A program made the translations under genes and the position numbers. Shown here piece after piece: positions 57,646 to 64,000 of a DNA stretch of 64,000 nucleotides; positions within the stretch are counted from its first letter, which is position 1; each line of letters opens with the position of its first letter. The notes beneath the pieces were generated by a model that saw nothing but the letters and a program-made list of their open reading frames with translations, made no database searches and was not told the DNA's origin. This DNA comes from Diphasiastrum complanatum (Eukaryota; Streptophyta; Lycopodiopsida; Lycopodiales; Lycopodiaceae), in assembly GCA_029204225.1 (NCBI GenBank), contig CM055097.1, forward strand, positions 32,082,802 through 32,146,801. Reading direction: 5' to 3'.

Positions 57646-58638
57646 TTGAACAACACATATGTGAAGAAGCTCCACTATCTATGTACCAAGCTCCATCTTT
57701 CTTGAAAGGTGATGAAGAAAAACTGGACACCATAAGTGATCCTTCTCCATCACTTGCAATAGAATTTTCTTCAATCTCTTTGGAGAGATTAGCTTGCTTG
57801 AGTTGGTTTTTCTTCTTAAAGTAATTAGAGGCATAGTGCCCCTTCTTGCCACAGAAGAAACACTTCACTTTCTTCTTTTTGGTCTTTGAAGTAGAAGGAT
57901 GAGATGAATCATTCCCTTCACCATCTTTGTCTCGATCTTTGGCTTTGTCTTTGTTGGATGCTTGAGAGAACTGATTCTTACTCCTTCCTTTATGCTTGTA
58001 TTTGACAAAGTGGGCTTTGTCACTTCCACCATGCTCGAGTTTTTTCATCCTGGAAAGTTTATAGCTTTGCCTAGATTCTTCAGAAATAAAAATTCCTTGG
58101 AGAGTTTCTAGATTAGGCAGCTCCTCCTTAATGGCAAAAGACTGAACAAGATTATCATAGTCATCTCTCAAGCCATTTAAAATGACTGGAACTAGCTCTT
58201 CTTGGTTAATAGAAACACCAACACAAGAAAGTTGTCTCTATGTAAATCTTTAACTCTCAGAACATAGTTTGATGCAATCTCTTCACTTCTTTGAAAACTT
58301 TGGAAAATCTGATTCCTAAGAGTGAGTATTCTAGAAGTATTCTTTGCTTCATAGATGGACTTAAGTGCATCCCAAGCTTCTTTGGCTGTAGTGCAAGGTC
58401 CTATCTCTCTCAGAATTTCATTAGATACATTCATCTTAATGAAATGTAGAGCCATTCTAGCTCTCTTCCTATACTTAGGAATTTTAGCCTGTGCTTGAGG
58501 CTCCTCCTCAACACCAAGCACAATGTCCATAACATCCTGGAGTATCAAAATAGACTCCATTCTGAACTTCCAAATTGGGTAATTAGAAGTGTTTAGTCTT
58601 TCATTTGCTTCTAGAAGATATCCTCCCAGAGGTGACAT
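57646..58638 (-). pseudogene. Copia gag and protease start, family of element C
   Basis: The minus strand starts MSPLGGYLLEANERLNTSNY at 58638, with WKFRMESIL, LGVEEEPQA and CTTAKEAWDALKSIYEAKNTS matching element C gag. A frameshift near 58200 separates it from a second frame with NLVQSFAIKEELPNLETLQ, a Lys-rich linker, the knuckle CFFCGKKGHYASNYF (last Cys replaced by Tyr) and WYIDSGASSHM. It breaks off directly after SSHM at about 57655. The primer-binding site and LTR lie to its right. Confidence 0.85.
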
Positions 58639-59350
58639 TTTGATGAAGACTTCTTAGTTATTGGACTGCAATATGTTTGAGCTTGTTCCAATTAGACTCA
58701 AAGTTGCTGCTGTCTTTCACTATAGGTATTTTCAAGGATGTACTACCTTCCTATGTGAAACACTTGCAACTATATTTGAGATGGATCTCAAATATTCCAC
58801 AAGACAAGTTATCTAGATCAGACACACAAAGTGGATTGAGACACTTTGGCTAGTTTGAATCCTACTTTTGGCACGTGTGAAATGTATCAAAAGAAAACAC
58901 TATTGACACTCAGAAGGCTCAAAGGGTGTTCAATTACTTCAAACTTAGTTTTGATCTTCAGTTTCTTGTGTAGAAAAAAAATGCTGTCACTCGGATTTTG
59001 GACCTATCCCTATGCTATTTAAGAGCTTATAACTCTTGATAGACACATCAGATTGATTTGAATTCAATTTCTATAGAAAGTACAGATCAAAAGCTTTCCA
59101 TCAAGCTATAACACCACTATCTTTGGATCTACAAGCAAGTAGATTGAAGGGACTGAAAATCTCTGATTTTCACACGTGCGGAATTCCAGAATTCCGTACT
59201 ACCACTATCCAGGTCTGAAAATTCAGTTCCAATCCGATTTGATCCAAATACACTTCAGAGAAAGGTGAGAAAAAGTACAAAACTGTTTCTTTGCTTGAAT
59301 TAGCTCTCAATTTCTTGCACAATCAGAGATGTTAGCATGCAAAGCTTAAT

Positions 59351-59365
59351 TTGGCTATGATACCA
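59351..59365 (-). promoter_or_regulatory. Primer-binding site, minus strand
   Basis: The reverse complement reads TGGTATCATAGCCAA, one change from the tRNA-Met site, next to an LTR end TTTTGTCA. About 710 bp of leader separate it from gag at 58638; that leader holds CACGTGTG-type motifs at 58871-58879 and 59171-59180. Confidence 0.7.
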
Positions 59366-60050
59366 TGACAAAATTTCCAGATTTCACACGTGTGGGGAAT
59401 GCCCACAAGTATGATGGATCTAATTAAGCTTTGCACAGTAACCTGATTCTAGATTGGTTAACAAGATCTAGTTCAGAAGATATGGCTGAATCACAATCTA
59501 GCATGCTAAGCATCAGAATATGATAGCAATAAATCAATAATGAGCAAAAGTACAAGATATCAGTGTATTAGCATTAGCCTCAACACGAGTTAGAGAGAGA
59601 AAGATAGAGAGATAACAAGCAAAAATTGTGTGGATCCAAAATGGCATGAGATAGCTCAAAGCTTTGGTTCTTCATCACAAGATATGAGGAGAGCTACACA
59701 TGTTTATGGAGTTTGTGGTAGCTCGAGGTAGAACCACATCCATCCATCATTTAATGACATCTAAAGTGAAAACTAGAGTCTATGTGACATTTTTCACTTC
59801 TCATGCATGAAACTCTACCAACTTTTTTCCAAGTGTGGTAGTTCCAACTAAAAATGTACAAATCATCATGCATGTGTGCATGTGAATTGCCACGAGTTTC
59901 TACAAGCATAATTTTGCTAATTCTATGTCTACAAACTATATGCAAGTTGTACTCATCATTCTAGATGTGACATATCCATGTAGCTCGAGTTCTATCTAGG
60001 CCAAACTTTGCATTTTGCATTTATGAACAACATACTTGCATGGTATAATA
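59366..60050 (-). repeat. 5' LTR, minus strand, of the element C-like Copia
   Basis: The left end starts TGACAAAATTTCC beside the primer-binding site. It contains CACACGTGTG at 59395-59404. The right limit is set by the next Copia gag and is approximate. Confidence 0.5.
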
Positions 60051-60059
60051 TTTGTAACA

Positions 60060-60256
60060 AGCCTAAAGTCAAGATGAATTATTTTTCCATTTCAACATTC
60101 AGGTCTGCACCTTCTACTACATCCCAAAGATCTCTATTTATCAACATCATTCTAAGTTTTAACTTCCAGATGTAGAAGTTAGAACCATTGAACTTGTCAA
60201 TGATTCTAGCTCCACTTAGTGATGAAGATGAAGAGCTACCTATATGAGACATGATA
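60060..60256 (-). pseudogene. Copia gag N-terminal fragment
   Basis: The minus strand reads MSHIGSSSSSSLSGARIIDK, then FNGSNFYIWKLKLRMMLINRDLWDVV, a standard Copia gag start. It breaks off at about 60060. Its own primer-binding site and LTR follow on the right. Confidence 0.85.
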
Positions 60257-60304
60257 ATAGTATACAAATAGAACAAACTTAATCTCTCGGTTTATTTGAG
60301 CTAT

Positions 60305-60316
60305 GCTCTGATACCA
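60305..60316 (-). promoter_or_regulatory. Primer-binding site, minus strand
   Basis: The reverse complement reads TGGTATCAGAGC, a perfect initiator tRNA-Met site, three bases after the LTR end CCCATCA. Confidence 0.9.
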
Positions 60317-60319
60317 ATC

Positions 60320-60971
60320 TGATGGGACAAGGGAGATAGAAGAACGTGAACGGAAAAGAGAGCAGGAATATTGCGGAACAGCTCTCTCGTTCTAATCGGC
60401 TGCTAGGTGCAAAAACAGTCTAATAGACAACTTATGCTAAATGTAAGCACAGCTTTAAGTGTTCTAATTGCCCAACAGGATCTTAAAAATTAATTCATAC
60501 TCTAAAACAAGAGTACAGTCCACCGAAGAGATTAGAGATGGTTTGTATGTGGTACTACTGAAATCAGATTTAACGTGAAGTATAGTTCTGAAATGAATGG
60601 AAGAGCAGTATGATAACGCGAGTTCCTCAGGCGTCAAAGACGACCATCATCTGATCAGAAACTGACGTCCGTGTTCTGATCAGAGTGAGTAAACAAGTGC
60701 GATCAAACAACAATGAAAGTGCATTCAATCACAACAAGCATTCATCTACGTTGTACACAGATAAAAGCAAGCTGCTGTTATATTACACTGAAGCACAGTA
60801 CAAAATAGCAATTACAACAAAAAATGACGGCATAATTGGGATGCCCAAATAATGTGTCTTGTGGACGGAGGAACCACTAATCTGTGCTCGGATGATCTAT
60901 TTATAGATTACATCCGTGTATTAATTACATTCAATGCGTCGTGCCAAGAATCTCGTCTTGCATTCATAACA
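60320..60971 (-). repeat. 5' LTR, minus orientation, of the inverted pair
   Basis: It aligns with the reverse complement of 55258-55885. In minus orientation it ends CCCATCA at 60320. TATAAATA is at about 60898-60905. A TGTTATGAATG start at 60971 is likely but not proven. Its promoter points away from the PPR gene. Confidence 0.75.
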
Positions 60972-61230
60972 GACTCGTTTGCAATTGCCAAGTTTCACTG
61001 GTGCACGCGAGAAATGGCACCGGGGTGCTCACAAAAAAGTGGCAATTGCGGTTGCATGACAAATTTTTTCCTGAGCACCTTTTCATTCCGGCAAGGCCCG
61101 GGCAGCAATGCCACATGGCGTGTTTTCAGTGGGTTAGGTCCAACTAAAGACCCAAGGGCCCTTCCAAGTTCCTCCCTCACCTAAATACCATAATAATCAT
61201 CAAGCACCACACAAACAAGACAAAGCAAGA
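60972..61230. promoter_or_regulatory. Upstream region of the PPR gene
   Basis: About 260 bp separate the LTR from the ATG. GC-richer parts include GGCCCGGGC and AAGGGCCC near 61094 and 61157. No clear TATA box is seen; CTAAATACCATAATAAT at 61181-61197 is the most AT-rich spot. Confidence 0.35.
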
Positions 61231-64000
61231 ATGCTCCTCACCACCATTTCCTTTTTGCTCTCTCTCCCTCCCTCTCCTACCTTCTCTCACCAATCCTTCT
61301 TTGGCCAATACTGTGGCTATGGCGCTCATCTCAATTCTCTGCTCGTCCGACATTGTGGAGCGGCTCCTGCTTCAATTATCTGCTCCAGCAATGATGCTCC
61401 TCCTCTGCAATTCGCTGACAGAATGTGTCAGGATGAAATCATCAGTTGCTTAGCTGATAGCCGTGCCAATGCTAATTGTGGCACAAGAACAGTAGGCGGT
61501 GGCAGGACTTCTTCAGCTGCAGCATTGGAGTTGCAGCAACATCCTCCAATGCAAGCTTCTCGTGCAATAAAAAAGCGAACAACAGCGGCAAAATCAGCGA
61601 AATCAAAGCGTTTTAATGGTGTTAGTGTGAGTTATGGACAGAGGGGTTTGAAAGAAGCTTTGCATGCAATCGATTCCGTAGATCAACAGGACGTGAAGGC
61701 CGTTTCTATTTTGTATGTCCGGCTTCTGCAGAACTGTGGCAAATTAAGATCCCTAGAAGATGGCCGGAAAGTTCATGCTCACGTAGTACAACGGGGATTC
61801 GAGACGAACGTGTTCGTTGCAAGCGCCTTGATAAGCATGTATTCCAAGTGTGGCAGTGTGGTACAAGCGCGTGCAGTTTTCGACAAAATGGACGAAAAGA
61901 ATGTAGTAACCTGGAACACCATGATCACAGGATATGCCAAGCATGGCAATGCAAAAGAGGCTTTAAATATCTTTCAGCAGATGAAGCAGGAAGATTTACG
62001 TCCAGATCAGGTAACCTTTGTCTCTCTCGTTCATGCCTGTGCTAGCATAGGATCTCTAACCTTAGGGCAGCAAATTCATGCTGATGTTGCAGCTGCGGGG
62101 TTTGAGTCGGATGTTCGTGTAGCCAATACCCTAGTCCACATGTATGTGAAATGTAACTCTTTAGAGAAAGCAATGGATACCTTTGATAAAATTCCTATAA
62201 GAGATGCAGTCTCTTGGAATTCATTGATTACTGGATATGCCAAGCATGGACGCTTAGAAGATATCCTCCATTTGCTAGAGATAATGAAGGAGGAGGATAT
62301 AAGTCCTGATGGAGTTACATTTACCCTAGTTCTTCAAAGATGTGCTAGCCTTAAAGCCATAGAGAAAGGAAGACAGATCCATGCCGCTGTGCTTGAAACT
62401 GGATTTGACTCTGATATCTTCGTGGCAACGGGCCTCGTAGACATGTATGCCAAGTGTGGATATTTGTTGGATGCAAGGAAAATATTTGAAAGAATGCCTA
62501 AGAAAGACGTAATTTTATGGAGCTCAATTATTGCAGGATATGCGAATGCTGGCCAAGGGGAGGAAGCTTTGAGACTGTTCCAGCAGATGAAGCTCGAAGG
62601 TGTTCGGCCAGACGCGGTGACTTACTTGCACCTCATACATGCTTGCGGCAGACTCAAATCGTTAGAAACTGCAAAGCAGGTGCATGGATTTGTGGTTGAA
62701 TCTGGAAATGAGTCAGATTGTTTTGTAGGAACAGCTCTTGTGGACATGTATGCCAAGTGTGGAAGCTTAGGGCTTGCACGAGAAGTTTTTGACAAGCTAA
62801 AAAAACCAGATACAGTCTCGTGGAATTCAATGATGGCAGCGTATGCCGATCGGGGTAAGGGGGAGGAGATCTTAGAACTTTATGAGGAAATGAAGAAAAT
62901 CAGTGTGATGCCAGATTCTTTGACGTATGTTTCTTTGTTAAGAGCATGTGCTAGTCTTGGAGCCCTAGAGCAGGGCAAACAGTTTCACTTGGATGCTGTT
63001 GAAGCTGGGTTTGAATCTGATGAATTTGTGGGGGTGGCTCTTGTTGATATGTACGCCAAGTGCCGGAGTCTGATAGATGCATGCCGAGTCTTTGAAAGTC
63101 TCCCTCTTCAGGATGAGGTCTCCTGGACAGCTTTGATCGGTGGTTATGCCAAAATTGGAGAGGGTGAGAGAGCTTTAGCTTTATATCAGCAAATGAAGCA
63201 GGAAGGGATGACGCCAAATGAGGTGACCTTTGTTTGTGCACTAAATGCCTGTGCTGGGCTGGCTGATTTTGAGCGGGGATGTCAAATTCATTTTGATGTG
63301 GTTGAAGCTGGACTAGAATCAGACGTATATGTTGGAGCTACCCTTATTGACATGTATGCTAAGTGTGGGAGCTTGTGGCATGCACGTCAAGTTTTTGATC
63401 ACCTGCCTAAACGGAGCTTGGTAGCATGGAATTCTATGATTGGGGGATACTCCAAGAATGGGATGGCCGAGGAGGCATTGACTCTTTGGCAGGAGATAAA
63501 ATCAGAGATTGTAAGGCCTGATGGAGTCACCTACACCTGCATTCTTGACGCTTGTGCTTCCCTTGCAGCACTAGGACATGGCAAGCTGGTCCATGATGAG
63601 GTCATTGAATTTGGATATGACTCAGATGTGTTTGTAGGTGTTGCACTTGTTGACATGTATGCTAAATGTGGGAGTCTGCTGGATGCATGCCGAGTTTTTG
63701 AGAAAATGTCTCATCGAGATGTAGTCTCCTGGAATGCTATGATTGCAGCTTATTCCATACACGGGAAAAGTAGAGAAGCTTTTCGACTTTTTAGATGTAT
63801 GCAACAAGAAAATGTGAAGCCAAATGATGTGACATTTGTGAGTCTTATCTCCGTGTGCAGTCATTTGGGCTTTCTAGATAAAGGCCGACACTTGTTTAAT
63901 TCTATGAGTAAGGACTATGGTCTTAGCCCAACACCACATATTTATGCTTGCATGATTGATCTATTCAGTCGTGCAGGGCACTTGGAAGAAGCAGTTGTTT
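61231..64000 (+). CDS. PLS-class pentatricopeptide-repeat protein, 3' end outside the window
   Basis: The gene is open for at least 923 codons with no stop and no intron. The ATG at 61231 is the first in frame; the N-terminus is Ser/Phe/Leu-rich, then basic (about residues 110-130), as expected for an organelle-targeting peptide. From about residue 165 come P, L and S motifs in triplets of 101 residues (W-N-S/T-M-I-x-G-Y, P-D-x-V-T-F, then DMYAKCGSL). Seven exactly phased repeats place their MYxKC methionine codons at 61837, 62140, 62443, 62746, 63049, 63352 and 63655. The last visible motifs (CSHLGFLDKGRHLFNSM, YACMIDLFSRAGHLEEA) are those that usually precede E or DYW domains. Such proteins bind organellar RNA and often specify C-to-U editing sites. 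The E/DYW end is beyond the window, so editing activity is not shown. PPR identity is certain. Confidence 0.95.
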   Translation, partial: MLLTTISFLLSLPPSPTFSHQSFFGQYCGYGAHLNSLLVRHCGAAPASIICSSNDAPPLQFADRMCQDEIISCLADSRANANCGTRTVGGGRTSSAAALELQQHPPMQASRAIKKRTTAAKSAKSKRFNGVSVSYGQRGLKEALHAIDSVDQQDVKAVSILYVRLLQNCGKLRSLEDGRKVHAHVVQRGFETNVFVASALISMYSKCGSVVQARAVFDKMDEKNVVTWNTMITGYAKHGNAKEALNIFQQMKQEDLRPDQVTFVSLVHACASIGSLTLGQQIHADVAAAGFESDVRVANTLVHMYVKCNSLEKAMDTFDKIPIRDAVSWNSLITGYAKHGRLEDILHLLEIMKEEDISPDGVTFTLVLQRCASLKAIEKGRQIHAAVLETGFDSDIFVATGLVDMYAKCGYLLDARKIFERMPKKDVILWSSIIAGYANAGQGEEALRLFQQMKLEGVRPDAVTYLHLIHACGRLKSLETAKQVHGFVVESGNESDCFVGTALVDMYAKCGSLGLAREVFDKLKKPDTVSWNSMMAAYADRGKGEEILELYEEMKKISVMPDSLTYVSLLRACASLGALEQGKQFHLDAVEAGFESDEFVGVALVDMYAKCRSLIDACRVFESLPLQDEVSWTALIGGYAKIGEGERALALYQQMKQEGMTPNEVTFVCALNACAGLADFERGCQIHFDVVEAGLESDVYVGATLIDMYAKCGSLWHARQVFDHLPKRSLVAWNSMIGGYSKNGMAEEALTLWQEIKSEIVRPDGVTYTCILDACASLAALGHGKLVHDEVIEFGYDSDVFVGVALVDMYAKCGSLLDACRVFEKMSHRDVVSWNAMIAAYSIHGKSREAFRLFRCMQQENVKPNDVTFVSLISVCSHLGFLDKGRHLFNSMSKDYGLSPTPHIYACMIDLFSRAGHLEEAVV

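Noticed and set aside
61848-63864. Short ORFs in other frames of the PPR gene
   Set aside because: They are shadows of the long open PPR frame that starts at 61231.

Overview
The window is nuclear DNA of a land plant. Two genes look host-encoded: a small EF-hand protein of the KIC/PBP1 type, and a PLS-class pentatricopeptide-repeat (PPR) gene that runs off the right edge. Nearly everything else is old, nested LTR retrotransposon sequence plus satellite-like repeats. The low gene density, the many Copia and Ty3/gypsy relics and the regular PLS-type PPR array suggest a large-genome plant, possibly a fern or other non-seed plant; the lineage is inference only.

Layout: 1-15.8 kb is an old Ty3/gypsy-like element (gag at 1-1345; protease, RT and RNase H at about 10.6-13.7 kb) split by a 9.3-kb gag-bearing, pol-less LTR element. 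That insert has 2-kb LTRs (1351-3369 and 8823-10636), a CAGTG target-site duplication and a leader in which the primer-binding-site region is repeated in tandem. An inverted gag relic and a roughly 275-bp tandem repeat follow (14.9-16.7 kb). 18.5-30.9 kb is a mosaic: a Copia element lacking its RT core, a truncated Ty3/gypsy element, a minus-strand LTR carrying a 278-bp GA microsatellite, two unexplained ORFs before a polypurine tract and LTR, and further fragments.

32.2-34.6 kb is the clearest host locus: a GC-richer promoter with three related G-box modules, then an intact 134-codon EF-hand gene. 35.8-37.5 kb holds minisatellites and compound microsatellites. 38.4-53.6 kb contains more Copia pieces, among them a nearly full-length but frameshifted element at 44.5-49.7 kb. 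54.2-54.8 kb has a possible minus-strand, spliced gene fragment. 55.2-61 kb holds two copies of one LTR family in opposite orientation around rearranged Copia gag pieces. The PPR gene starts at 61231, about 260 bp from the nearer LTR.

No retroelement here is intact: every pol reading frame carries stops, frameshifts or deletions. The features most worth following up are the tandem PBS leader, the 10-bp palindrome CACACGTGTG recurring in Copia LTR or leader sequence, the G-box promoter array, the possible spliced fragment at 54.2-54.8 kb, and the exactly 303-bp-periodic PPR array.
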